Shown: positions 1-9,284 of the stretch, in pieces
Layout: each line of letters begins with the position of its first letter
How positions within the stretch are numbered: the stretch's first letter is position 1
Made by a program: the position numbers and the translations under genes
Source: Poriferisodalis sp965116715
GTDB lineage: Bacteria; Actinomycetota; Acidimicrobiia; Acidimicrobiales; Poriferisodalaceae
Reading direction: 5' to 3'
NCBI GenBank assembly: GCA_965116715.1
Contig: OZ220724.1
Span: 3,348,001-3,412,000 of the forward strand
DNA: 64,000 bases
Notes under the pieces: generated by a model
Seen by the model: the letters and a program-made list of their open reading frames with translations, nothing else
The model's database searches: none
What the model was told of the DNA's origin: nothing

Positions 1-524
1 GCGTGATCAAGGCCAACATTCCCAGCCGGCTGGCATTCGCCGTGTCCAGCCTGGCCGACAGCCGGGTCATCCTGGACCAGCCCGGCGCCGAACGGCTGGT
101 GGGCCAGGGCGACATGCTGCTGCTGTCCGCCAACTCCAGCACCCCGCGCCGCATCCAGGGTGCGTGGGTGAGCGAGTCGGAGATCGCCCATGTGGTCGCT
201 CACTGGCGCCGTCAGGCGCCCGACGTCGCCTACGTCGAGGGCGTGGAGGGCACGTCGGACGCAGACGGCACCAGCGTGCTGCCGGGCGGCACCACCGGCG
301 ATGCGGACGATGACGAACTGCTGCGCCAGGCGATGGCCATCGTGGTGGAAACCCAGCTCGGCTCGACCTCGATGCTGCAGCGCAAGCTGAAGGTCGGCTT
401 CGCCCGCGCCGGACGGCTCATGGACCTGCTGGAGCAGCGGGGCGTCGTCGGCCCGTCGCAAGGCTCCAAGGCCCGCGACGTGCTGATGACCCCCGAGGAG
501 CTGTCGGACGCGCTGGGGGACTGA
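1..524 (+). CDS. ftsK: DNA translocase FtsK, C-terminal part (5' end outside window)
   Basis: This is the last 173 or so codons of an FtsK/SpoIIIE-type DNA translocase, the septal motor that pumps chromosome ends out of the closing division septum. The reading frame is open from the first base and the true start lies upstream. The stretch IKANIPSRLAFAVSS followed by DSRVILDQPGAERL is the conserved end of the RecA-like motor domain. Residues about 105-170 of the visible part form the gamma winged-helix domain that reads KOPS-type polarity sequences (for example QLGSTSMLQRKLKVGFARA). In actinobacteria ftsK commonly precedes pgsA, cinA and recA. Here about 35 kb separate it from pgsA, which suggests accessory insertion (inference). 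Confidence 0.95.
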   Translation, partial: VIKANIPSRLAFAVSSLADSRVILDQPGAERLVGQGDMLLLSANSSTPRRIQGAWVSESEIAHVVAHWRRQAPDVAYVEGVEGTSDADGTSVLPGGTTGDADDDELLRQAMAIVVETQLGSTSMLQRKLKVGFARAGRLMDLLEQRGVVGPSQGSKARDVLMTPEELSDALGD

Positions 525-674
525 TGGCCGCTGTGTACCCGAACGACGCCCGGCGTGCCCAGCGGGTATCGGAGAAATCCGCTTCGCCGATTGCCCCGAC
601 GGATGAAAGAATGCCGTCTGACGCTGACGGAGGTTGTTGACAGTCGGGGTCTCTCGAGAGAGTGGGGGTACCCG

Positions 675-3600
675 ATGACTATTGCTAGTCAATCCGACAC
701 CTCGCTCATCGAGCTGTCGAGCCTGCTAGGCGCCCAACGCGATGCAATCCTCCGAAGTGTCGGAGGTCTCCAGCTGATTCCGGAGAACGCTACGAAGTGG
801 ATTCGGTTCGAGCGCCTGGTTGAAGCCGCGCGCGCTTCGGTACTCACAGAGCGTTCACAGGGCGTTAGTGGGACTCGGCTTCGGCATCTTCTGTCACAGG
901 CGCCCATCGCCGCTCCGGAGATTCTCAGAGCCGAAGATCCGTTCGAACATTCCTTCGTTGCGTCAATCAAGTTCTACGGCGGCGAGTATCTGGCAATCAG
1001 CGGCGGCGTGAGCAACATCTCGACCGGCTGTCAGATGCTCTTGGAGGCAGTCCGAGATCTCGACGACATGCATCGAGAGGTACGCGACCGGCTGCTGGGG
1101 GAGGCGCGGCTGCTGCTTTGGGTGTCGGACACCATTTGCAGACGCGTTGGGCTCCAGCGCTGGCAGCTGCCCGAGTTCGAGACGAGCGCTCCTCTCAGCG
1201 TGCCGCCGTCCGATGAGCTGGAGCGCTTCAGCTCCGCCGTGGTGTTTGCCAGATCAGAGATCGAGCGGAGATTCCGGGGCGAAGTGTCTGTTGAAGACCT
1301 CCTCTGGCCAGGCGACGTGGAGGAGCATTCGCGCAGCGCCGACTCGCCAACCGACGATCGTGCCTGTCTCTACCCGTTTGATGTCCTCGCCGAGGCGGAT
1401 CGCTTGGTAGTGCCGCTGCCGAGCTTGCTTACTGCAAGTGTCGTGCACCGTTTGCTCGCGCGTGTAGTAGAGCAGGATCTGCAGGACGCTTTGCTCGCAT
1501 CGCTCAATCAGGTGCTGCTCGGCCATATCGAACGTCACTGTCGGCGAATGGCGTGGCGTCCCGTCAGGCTGCCCAACTTGGGGCCTGCGGCAGATGAGGT
1601 ATGTGACGCCATCTATCGGATAGACGTCGACAAGGTGGCGCATGTCGTCACGATTGTCGACCACTTGCGCGGGTACCAAAAGGGCCGGCCATGTGCATCG
1701 GCTGATGCGCGAGGCATCGAACGCGCTGTCCATAGACGCATGCTTCAGGTTCGCAAAGAAGTCAGGGCCTCGTCGGACGCTACTGAAGTGATGCATCTGG
1801 CGGTGAGCTTGCCCTTGGGCCGGGCACTTGCGGTCGGCCTCGGGTCAAGCCACGTTTCCGCCGAGAACCTCATCTTGGATATGACACTCGATGATCTCGA
1901 GGTGATGGCTCATCAGGAAAGGGACGATTCGTTAGGACTTTGGAAGTTCGCAAGGGCGGTGGACTCGCAGAGGAGCGCGATTCCCCCAGGTGTCACGGGC
2001 GCCATGGATCTCTATGCCTTGTACCGCGACCATAAGCGCAGCTTCTACATGAGCGACGACATCGCGTTCGATTCCGTGTTCTTGCTCCCCGGATACGGAG
2101 CCGAATTCTCTGCGAGTCAGAGGCAGCGAGAGGACTCCCATGCGGCACTTCTCCCGGGCCATCGTGGAGTCCTGTCAGTCAGCAGATGGCATACCGATGA
2201 CACCACACCAATCTACGTGCCGGATGCAATCCCCTCGTCGAACGTCCGGGTCGTCGAGCTTGCTCTGCCGATTTGGGTGAGTGCCTCCGCCGACTGCGAA
2301 TGTCCAGAATCTATGCTCTCGGCACTGACCGACGCCGTTGCATTCTGGGTGTGGCACCTGCGCGACGAAGTCAACGAGGCTCTGGGTCTGCTCTCGGACA
2401 CGACACCCTGTGTTGAGATCGGGCTGGCTGTCAAGGCGAGCCTCGACGATGTGCCGGATACGCACACCGCCGAAGACGCCGATCGCTGGTTTCGTGTCGA
2501 CACGGAAGTGCATCGCCACCTAATCACGGCGCAAGTGCGCAGCGACGCCGGGGAGCACTTGAGCAGCACGTCGAATGCCGCCGAACTCAAGTTCGTCGCC
2601 GAGATCGTAGCGGCATTGCTCGCATTGGCCGGCCTTGATCACCACATGCTCGACCAACGCATCCGGACACTCTCGAGTCAACCTGCGTTCCGGGCGCTCA
2701 ACGTCCTCGATGACAGGACGCCCGGAATCTATGCACTGGACAACCTTCCTCCGAGTCGCCTAAAGCACGAAGCCGACTTACAGAGGGTCAGCGATCAGAT
2801 CGGAACCATTATGCGCGACAAAATGCGCCTTCCGGTCGGCACAATACCTTCTGAGCAGCGCATAAGCGTCCTGGGGCGAATTCTGACCCACCTTGACGAG
2901 GTATTGCAGCACAGGTTGGCAAGGCTCGAACCTCGCGCCCTCTTCCAGTTCTTGATCGAAGAACAAGAACAAATGCACAATGAGCTAGCTCGACTGCGAG
3001 TCGTTCCAGCTACACAATCAGTTGTATTTGGCGAATCGTCGATTCCTGTTCAGCGGGCTGTTGAGAACCTACAAATCCTCAATTCTTCCGCCGCGGCGAG
3101 TCGCTATGTCGTAGAATGCGCCGTACGCACCGCTCCTCAAGGCACCGAGCTATTCTCGTTCGCGGAATATGATGAGCTTCTTGCCATTGCACAGCAGATT
3201 GTCAATCTCGGAGCACTCGGTGATGCACTCCATAGCGGCACCCGAGATGCGAAGCTGTCCCTGCTTCCCTCAGGCAGACTAGGAGTCGACGAAGACGGCG
3301 CGCACGACGAGACTGTCGCCGATTTCGCGATCTCAACGGCGCAGAACTTCATCACGCATGTCCGATTGCACCGCAGTAGTCCTGGCGAGGAGGCAGACAG
3401 CAGTCAGGCACGCGAGCAAACGGCGTCCCTGGACGACGCATTTCGCGCTGAGTTCGGACTTAGCTACACGAATCTAAACGATGCAGTCACACGCATAAGC
3501 GACTTAGCTGTGCAGTCGGACAGACAAGTCGTGTCAATGACCTCAACCGAGCTAGCCCTAAAGCTCATGGAGGATACAGACCTGGAGCAGGACTCTATCC

Positions 3601-4400
3601 GCTGTGCGATCGAGATGCTCACCCTCAACGCTCCAGAATCTGCGGACTCGACCGGTGTCTTCGAACCGCAATCGCGCCCTTGGAGATACTCGCGAGACCA
3701 CTCGCTGCTGCGGCGCCCCCTCGTGACAGTAGCGTTAGCTGAACAAACACCACGCGTTATGTGGGGAACACGAGCGCCGTGGATTGCACTGGAAACCTTG
3801 CTAGAGCAGATCAACACAGCGCGACTACGGCCGCAGTCATCAGAGATGAAGAGCTACATCCAGCAACTGCGATCGCAACGTAACCAACAGTTCGTCACCA
3901 AGGTTGCAGATCTATATCGACAGGACCCAAGCAACGAGGTCACAGAGGAAGTCACGAGTTTCGGCAACATCGCCCTAGAACGCGAGAACGGCGAACAAAT
4001 TGGCGACATCGACGTTCTTGTCATCAACCGCACGAAGAAGGTCGTGGCGCTTATCGAAGCCAAAGACTACGCATTGGCGCGCACAGCCCAAGAACTCGGA
4101 TCAGAAATCGGCAAGCTATTTGAGAGCCAGAAGTCCGCAGCCAGTCACCATCTCGAGCGCGTCCGGTGGGTGAGAAACAACTGGGCCCGGATTCACCGAG
4201 AACTAAGTCTCGATGCAAGGCCACGCGACTGGCAGATACATCACCGGCTCGTCACCAGAGACGATTTGCTCGCTTCCCACCTAATGACGCGCAGCCGCAA
4301 GCATGGTGAGGTACGTGTCACGCCATACCAAGAGCTAGCCAATAGGAGACCGCATGCACTCATGAAGCGGCGGCCCAACCAGAGGAAGAAGCGTCGTTAG
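675..4400 (+). CDS. 1241-aa protein of unknown function with C-terminal PD-(D/E)XK-type nuclease motif
   Basis: The family is not recognised. The first roughly 1,050 residues show no motif I can name, no P-loop and no membrane segment. The C-terminal region has the layout of a restriction-endonuclease-like (NERD/Mrr-type) fold: a beta strand with D1111-I-D1113, then E1128-A-K1130, then a helix-rich segment with conserved-looking WVRNNW. This matches the D...ExK catalytic signature and predicts nuclease activity (inference). The ATG at 675 is chosen because GGGGG lies just upstream; an in-frame start at 555 would add 40 arginine-rich residues. The gene looks less GC-rich than its neighbours and converges on a type IIG-like enzyme gene with a 57-bp gap. 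Acquisition as part of a defence island is plausible but unproven. Confidence 0.75.
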   Translation: MTIASQSDTSLIELSSLLGAQRDAILRSVGGLQLIPENATKWIRFERLVEAARASVLTERSQGVSGTRLRHLLSQAPIAAPEILRAEDPFEHSFVASIKFYGGEYLAISGGVSNISTGCQMLLEAVRDLDDMHREVRDRLLGEARLLLWVSDTICRRVGLQRWQLPEFETSAPLSVPPSDELERFSSAVVFARSEIERRFRGEVSVEDLLWPGDVEEHSRSADSPTDDRACLYPFDVLAEADRLVVPLPSLLTASVVHRLLARVVEQDLQDALLASLNQVLLGHIERHCRRMAWRPVRLPNLGPAADEVCDAIYRIDVDKVAHVVTIVDHLRGYQKGRPCASADARGIERAVHRRMLQVRKEVRASSDATEVMHLAVSLPLGRALAVGLGSSHVSAENLILDMTLDDLEVMAHQERDDSLGLWKFARAVDSQRSAIPPGVTGAMDLYALYRDHKRSFYMSDDIAFDSVFLLPGYGAEFSASQRQREDSHAALLPGHRGVLSVSRWHTDDTTPIYVPDAIPSSNVRVVELALPIWVSASADCECPESMLSALTDAVAFWVWHLRDEVNEALGLLSDTTPCVEIGLAVKASLDDVPDTHTAEDADRWFRVDTEVHRHLITAQVRSDAGEHLSSTSNAAELKFVAEIVAALLALAGLDHHMLDQRIRTLSSQPAFRALNVLDDRTPGIYALDNLPPSRLKHEADLQRVSDQIGTIMRDKMRLPVGTIPSEQRISVLGRILTHLDEVLQHRLARLEPRALFQFLIEEQEQMHNELARLRVVPATQSVVFGESSIPVQRAVENLQILNSSAAASRYVVECAVRTAPQGTELFSFAEYDELLAIAQQIVNLGALGDALHSGTRDAKLSLLPSGRLGVDEDGAHDETVADFAISTAQNFITHVRLHRSSPGEEADSSQAREQTASLDDAFRAEFGLSYTNLNDAVTRISDLAVQSDRQVVSMTSTELALKLMEDTDLEQDSIRCAIEMLTLNAPESADSTGVFEPQSRPWRYSRDHSLLRRPLVTVALAEQTPRVMWGTRAPWIALETLLEQINTARLRPQSSEMKSYIQQLRSQRNQQFVTKVADLYRQDPSNEVTEEVTSFGNIALERENGEQIGDIDVLVINRTKKVVALIEAKDYALARTAQELGSEIGKLFESQKSAASHHLERVRWVRNNWARIHRELSLDARPRDWQIHHRLVTRDDLLASHLMTRSRKHGEVRVTPYQELANRRPHALMKRRPNQRKKRR

Positions 4401-4457
4401 GTTGCTGGCTCAGGTTCGTGACTCAGCCTCAGATGGCGTGAATCTCTGTTGTTGGGC

Positions 4458-7403
4458 TCAGGTCGTGGGTGCTCGGCGGCGGTTTGGCGTTGGCCCGCTA
4501 GGGGTTGCGTAGTCGGGCAGCATCTCTGCCACCGCGTCGGTTAGCGCTGTGCGTGGCGCTGTCGGTTGCTGTTCGGCCTCGCGGGCGGCGCCCACGATTC
4601 GTGCGTGCAGGGCGGAGTCGGGGTCGAAGGCCGGCACCGGGACGTGTTTGAGGGGGTTGGTGTCGAAGTGGAGTTTCGAGGTCTTTGATTCGCGCCAAGC
4701 GTCTTGCAGGCAATCGGCGTTGAGCACGCCCGTGAGGTACAGCGCTTCTTCGGGCGAGGCGGCGACGTACCAGTAGCACTTGTCGTCAGCGACGAGGTCG
4801 GCTGGCCCTCGGCAGGCCCGCAGCGAGTCGCCGGACTTGTTGTAGAACACCTTGCAGTCATGCTCGGACGCGCCCGCCGCGAGCTGGTTCGTGAGCGTGC
4901 GCTGGAAGTCAACGTTTTCCGACAGCGTCGCCCCGGCTGTCTTGGCCCGGTCGCGCGCATAGCGAGCCTCGGCAACGGTCCAGTAGTCGTGGGTGCGCGG
5001 CAATGAGGACCGGAATTCGGCGTCGTTCAGTGCCATTACCGCTCGGCGGTTGTCGGTGAGCGGTGCGATAAGCCAGGCATCGGGAGAGCACACGAACGGC
5101 TCGAGTGTCTGTGCCCGCAGCGTCTGCACCAGCGCTGCGGTCTCGACGACGGCCTCGTAGCTCACGCCTTTCCAAGGCGGCTTGGTGGACGCTTTCGTCT
5201 GCACCGTGGCGGTGTCGTTGTCGCCGGGTTGTATCGGGTCGAGTGCCAGGCACAGTCCCAGCGGCGAGGCCACGGCGCCGCGGCGGAATCGGCGGGCGTA
5301 CGGCGACGGCTTGGATTCGCGGCGCACGATCTCGGTCACCGTCGGGGCTTCGGGGTCGCCCGAGTACCGCAGCAGCATCGCGGCGTCCCATGCAGGAGCG
5401 CCATCGCCAAGCCGCCTGCCGACAACGACACAGGTTCCGTTGGGTGCGTGCCGGAACGGCGGCGGCTCCACGGCGTCGAGACTTGCGGCGTAGTCGAAGC
5501 CAACCTTCGTGTCGCCCCAGTTTCCCGAGCGCCACGACCCCCATGTCTGGTTGATGAGTGCGCTGCCGGGCAGCACGAGGCCAAACGCTCCACCGTCTTC
5601 CAAGTACAGATCGGCAGCACGCGCCGAAAACACTGACGCTAAGTCGCCCTTGGCCGACCACCTTGCCTTCGGCCGCAACCCATAGCGCTCGCTGAGCGTC
5701 GCCAATTGATCCTTGCGAGTGCCCGCCGGCGTGTCGTTGGCGACCAGCCACGGCGGGTTGGCGACAATGGCCATCACTTTGTTGCGCGCCAGCGCGGACG
5801 GCGCAACCTGGTTGCCGATGTACCAGCGCCAGACATGATCGCCCTCGTCGGCCACAGCATCCGACAGTTGAGCTACCGCCTCACTGAGCAAGGCTTGCGT
5901 TTCGGCATCTTCCGCATCGAGGCTGCGCTCGCCCACGGCGACGTCGACGAGTGTGCGGACGAGCACTTCAGCATGCGGTGACTCGATGACCTCAGCCGGA
6001 ATGTCGATGCGCTGACCCTGGGCGGACGTCAGGCCCAGCGTGCCCTGCATGTTTTGCTGGGCCTGTTCCGAGTGAAGCAGCGCGTCGGCGAGAAAGACCC
6101 GAAGCGGCACCACCCCTCCGGGCGGCAGCGCTGTGGCCAGCGTCGCCTTGGCCATCTCGACGGCGACGGGATGCACGTCGAGCCCGGTCACCATCGCGGC
6201 CACGATCTTCCTGGTCCGCCCCGCCAGCAGCGGGTGCGCTGAACGGATGCGCTTGGCGATTGCTCTAGCAGACCAGAACAAAAAGGTGCCAGAACCGCAC
6301 GCCGGATCCAGAACCGAGAACGCACCATGTTCCGCTACGTCGGAAGACGGCTCGGCTTCGAGCATCCGAGCCGCCGCTTCGATCGCGGCGTCTAGGCGGG
6401 CGGGGTCCTTCACGAGCACTTGTTCCACGACATCGGCAGCCAGCCAGTCCGGCGTGTAGTACTCGCCGAATTCCTTGCGATCGTCACGATCGATGAGATC
6501 GTGATACAGCTCCTTCAGCAAGTCTCGGTCTGCTGCACGCCAGTCATACTGGGAGACGCTGCTGGCCAAGCGCTCCAGGAGATCGACACCCGCATCGAAA
6601 TCGCCGAGCCAAGCGCAGAACCCGTCAGCGACAGCTTCGGGCAGCTCATCGATTGTCGAATCGTCCTGCGCCGCGAGCACGATCATCCGGGCCGCGACGA
6701 CGAGCATCGTGTGCTCAGCGAAGTTGTGCGCCTGACCGATCGCGCCCGGCCCGACCAAACCGGACCCCTGAAGCGTGCGCCGCCACAAACCGAACTTCGT
6801 CTCATAGAACGGCTCTGTCTCAACCGTCGGCAACAGCACCCGCAGCTCGGCCAAGAACGGATCGAACAGCGTCCGCAATGGTGATGGAGGCGCGGGCGTC
6901 CCGCGACGCTCCGGTGGCGCCAGATGCTCGAGGACGAACTGGCCGAACGCGCCTACATCGTCCGCGAAGACCACCCCCTGAACATGCGGTAACGCAATAA
7001 GACTGCCCGCACCAGACGATCCGCCAGCCGCAGCCGCCTGCCACTCCCAGCCCCACCACGCACGGCCGTCAGTCAAGAACCCCCGCCATGGCTGCTGACT
7101 GCCGAGGTCGAGACGACGATCGGCGAACGCCTCGACGTAGCGCGCGACCTGGCCGAACTGCGTCTCGTTCGCTCCGCTCCTGAGTCGCTCCGGGCCTGCT
7201 TCGCCACGGGCCTTCGTCTCGATGACGACTCGGTACTCGTGGCACACGAGATCAGCCGCACCAGTGCCCGCCCGCACCTCCAGTGCGTAATCGCCAGCAC
7301 CGAGCTCGGCTAACAGATTCGCCAGCCTGCGGCGAATGTCCTGCTCGCCTGCGGCTCCTAGCAGCGCCGTTAACTGCTTCCCAGCACGCTCTTGGCTCGA
7401 CAT
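4458..7403 (-). CDS. Type IIG-like restriction enzyme / N6-adenine DNA methyltransferase
   Basis: A 981-aa single-chain restriction-modification type protein. The N-terminus carries a possible PD-(D/E)XK nuclease core, D51 then E62-T-K64. A helical linker follows, with EFGEYYTPDWLA typical of N6-adenine methylases. SAM motif I is DPACGSGTF from residue 366, and catalytic motif IV is N549-P-P-W. The C-terminal third, with FYNKSG and the region around ALYLTGVLN, resembles a target-recognition domain. This architecture fits Eco57I/PglX-like enzymes that methylate and may also cut DNA. The ATG at 7403 is preferred over a longer start because GGGAGGG lies 5 nt upstream. No separate specificity or restriction gene is nearby. 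Cleavage activity is inferred from the motif only. Confidence 0.85.
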   Translation of the reverse strand: MSSQERAGKQLTALLGAAGEQDIRRRLANLLAELGAGDYALEVRAGTGAADLVCHEYRVVIETKARGEAGPERLRSGANETQFGQVARYVEAFADRRLDLGSQQPWRGFLTDGRAWWGWEWQAAAAGGSSGAGSLIALPHVQGVVFADDVGAFGQFVLEHLAPPERRGTPAPPSPLRTLFDPFLAELRVLLPTVETEPFYETKFGLWRRTLQGSGLVGPGAIGQAHNFAEHTMLVVAARMIVLAAQDDSTIDELPEAVADGFCAWLGDFDAGVDLLERLASSVSQYDWRAADRDLLKELYHDLIDRDDRKEFGEYYTPDWLAADVVEQVLVKDPARLDAAIEAAARMLEAEPSSDVAEHGAFSVLDPACGSGTFLFWSARAIAKRIRSAHPLLAGRTRKIVAAMVTGLDVHPVAVEMAKATLATALPPGGVVPLRVFLADALLHSEQAQQNMQGTLGLTSAQGQRIDIPAEVIESPHAEVLVRTLVDVAVGERSLDAEDAETQALLSEAVAQLSDAVADEGDHVWRWYIGNQVAPSALARNKVMAIVANPPWLVANDTPAGTRKDQLATLSERYGLRPKARWSAKGDLASVFSARAADLYLEDGGAFGLVLPGSALINQTWGSWRSGNWGDTKVGFDYAASLDAVEPPPFRHAPNGTCVVVGRRLGDGAPAWDAAMLLRYSGDPEAPTVTEIVRRESKPSPYARRFRRGAVASPLGLCLALDPIQPGDNDTATVQTKASTKPPWKGVSYEAVVETAALVQTLRAQTLEPFVCSPDAWLIAPLTDNRRAVMALNDAEFRSSLPRTHDYWTVAEARYARDRAKTAGATLSENVDFQRTLTNQLAAGASEHDCKVFYNKSGDSLRACRGPADLVADDKCYWYVAASPEEALYLTGVLNADCLQDAWRESKTSKLHFDTNPLKHVPVPAFDPDSALHARIVGAAREAEQQPTAPRTALTDAVAEMLPDYATPSGPTPNRRRAPTT

Positions 7404-7729
7404 GGCATCCCTCCCGAAAATGCGATGGGCCCTCAGTCGAGCATCACTCTCGCGCCACGGTGTCACACCCAAGACCGCACGGTATCGGAGCAAGACCATC
7501 CCGACGGGGACGATGCGCAGCGCAGAAAGAGATGTGACAACGGGGCCTCGGGAACTCTCAGATGCTGACGGACCCGTCGCAAGGCCCATCACCGCGGTTC
7601 GTTGCGAATCCGTTTCTGCGGTGGCGAGGTGAGAGATGGCCAGGCAGCATCTCGTCTGCCGTCACCGAGACCTACGCCTACTGCGTGACGATCAGGCTCA
7701 GGTCCAGACCTCAGCTTCAATCGGCTTGT
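7404..7729. other. Non-coding stretch upstream of the type IIG-like gene
   Basis: No reading frame here has a recognisable product. On the minus strand it supplies the ribosome-binding site of the 7403 gene. I could not identify a convincing -35/-10 pair. No repeats or hairpins stood out. Confidence 0.5.
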
Positions 7730-7900
7730 CTAGCGCTCGCGACGAACGCTCTTGAAGGAACCACCAGTCTTCTTCGTTGCCATGAATCGGCCGGTGGAGG
7801 TGTCCCGCTCGACCCACTTGCCGGTCTTGGGGTTCTGCACTCGAAGTGGACCGACGAGCTGGCCAGATCGGCCGCTGCCACGAGCGCCGTTCTTCGCCAC
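7730..7900 (-). CDS. Small basic conserved protein, 56 aa
   Basis: A 56-residue protein starting at GTG 7900 (MAKNGARGSGRS). It contains the pattern NPKTGKWVERDTSTGRFM followed by a lysine-rich stretch and a SFKSVRRER end. Small proteins with this 'NPKTG.WVKRD..TGRF....G.PFKGVR' pattern occur widely in bacteria and have no assigned function; that is recollection of the pattern, not a search result. The strongly basic composition would suit nucleic-acid binding (inference). It lies just downstream of the P450 gene on the same strand. An upstream in-frame extension is arginine-rich and unlikely to be coding. Confidence 0.6.
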   Translation of the reverse strand: MAKNGARGSGRSGQLVGPLRVQNPKTGKWVERDTSTGRFMATKKTGGSFKSVRRER

Positions 7901-7923
7901 AGCAACCGAGTGGCAGCCGGGGC

Positions 7924-9162
7924 TCAGAGGCCGACGCGGATCTGCAGGTTGCGGGGGCCGCGCACCTGCACGCCGCCCCATTCCACGCCGCCGCGCCCGA
8001 CGTCGGCGGCGAGCTCGAACTTCGGGAACCGCGCCAGCCACTCCTCGATGGCGACCTTCAGCTCCATCCGGGCGAGGTTCGAGCCCAGGCAGCGGTGGAT
8101 GCCTAGCCCGAACGCAAAGTGGCGGTTCTCGGCGCGGTCGATGACGACTTCGTCCGGACGATCGAACTTGGACGGATCGCGGTTGCCGGCGCCGAATGGG
8201 AGCAGCACCTTGTCGCCCTTGGTCACGGGGCAGCCGCCGATCTCGGCGTCGTCAGTGGCGGTGACGCGGGCCATGGTGACCGGGGAGTAGGCACGCAGGA
8301 ACTCTTCGATGGCCGTGGGGATGAGCTCGGGTTCTTCCACGAGCCGCTCGCGGTCGGCAGGGTTCATGGCCAGGTGCATCAAGCTGGCCGAGATCGAGCT
8401 CCACGTGGTGTCGATGCCTGCCAGCAGCAACAGGAAGCTGGCGCCGGTGATGTGGTGGTTGGCCAGCGGGTCGCCATTGGGCAGTTTCATGTCGAGCAGC
8501 TTTGACGGCAGGTCGTCTGCGCGTTCTTGGCGCCGCTGGTCGGTGAGCTCGCCGAAGTAGTGGAGCACTTCACGGGTCGCGTTGGCCCGCCGGTCGAACT
8601 CGTCGCCCTTGGACTGCAGCACGTCGACCGCCCAGCGGGTGAACTTGGGCTCATCTGACTCGGGCAGTCCCAGGATGCGGGCAATGACCCGCACAGGAAT
8701 GTGCTTGGAATAGGTGTCGGCGGCATCCGTCACGCCGCTGCGGCCCTCGTCCGCCCCCGTTTCGGCTGCGATGGCGTCGATGCGCTCGCGCGCGATGCTG
8801 CGAGTGACCTCGACCATTTCCTCCACGGCTGTAGGGCCGAAGAACGGCAGCAGCAAACGGCGCGCGTCGGTGTGGAACGGCGGGTCCGAGGTGATGGGCG
8901 GGGCGGTGAGCAACCCGACGCCTTCAGGCGTCGGCGCCACGGCGATGTCGCGGGAGCTGAAGTTCTCGGTGTCGTAGGCAACCGCTGCGATGTCGTCCCA
9001 CGTCGTGGGCATCCAGTGCCCGTCATTGTGGGGGCTGTGGGCGACGGGACACTCAGTGCGCAGCTCGTCCCACACGTCTGCGGCGCCCTGGATGTACTCG
9101 TCGCTGTAGACGTCGAAGTCCCGCTCTGCAGAAGCGCTGTCGGGGTCAGCAGTCGTGCTCAT
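7924..9162 (-). CDS. Cytochrome P450
   Basis: A 412-aa soluble bacterial P450, a haem-thiolate monooxygenase that would need ferredoxin/reductase partners encoded elsewhere. The I-helix oxygen-activation motif A248-G-I-D-T-T is present. The K-helix ExxR lies in EEFLRAYSP, and the haem-binding loop is FGLGIHRCLGSNLAR with axial Cys358. The length is normal for class I bacterial P450s. The ATG at 9162 is preceded by GGAG. The substrate cannot be read from sequence. Nearby genes encode hydrolases, a dioxygenase and SDRs, so a role in breaking down hydrophobic compounds such as terpenoids, steroids or lipids is possible. Confidence 0.95.
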   Translation of the reverse strand: MSTTADPDSASAERDFDVYSDEYIQGAADVWDELRTECPVAHSPHNDGHWMPTTWDDIAAVAYDTENFSSRDIAVAPTPEGVGLLTAPPITSDPPFHTDARRLLLPFFGPTAVEEMVEVTRSIARERIDAIAAETGADEGRSGVTDAADTYSKHIPVRVIARILGLPESDEPKFTRWAVDVLQSKGDEFDRRANATREVLHYFGELTDQRRQERADDLPSKLLDMKLPNGDPLANHHITGASFLLLLAGIDTTWSSISASLMHLAMNPADRERLVEEPELIPTAIEEFLRAYSPVTMARVTATDDAEIGGCPVTKGDKVLLPFGAGNRDPSKFDRPDEVVIDRAENRHFAFGLGIHRCLGSNLARMELKVAIEEWLARFPKFELAADVGRGGVEWGGVQVRGPRNLQIRVGL

Positions 9163-9284
9163 GGCGGCTCCTTTGAGTGCCCGCAGGCGCGGTCCGAGGC
9201 GCTTTCCAGCGTAGGCGACGGGTTCTACGCTGCGCCGTAGACCGGCTCATCGAGGGGGCCGGCTCGGAGGTTCGAGGGGGGCAC

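Noticed and set aside
555..674. 40-residue N-terminal extension of the nuclease-tailed protein
   Set aside because: Arginine-rich, and the G-rich ribosome-binding site lies before ATG 675 instead.
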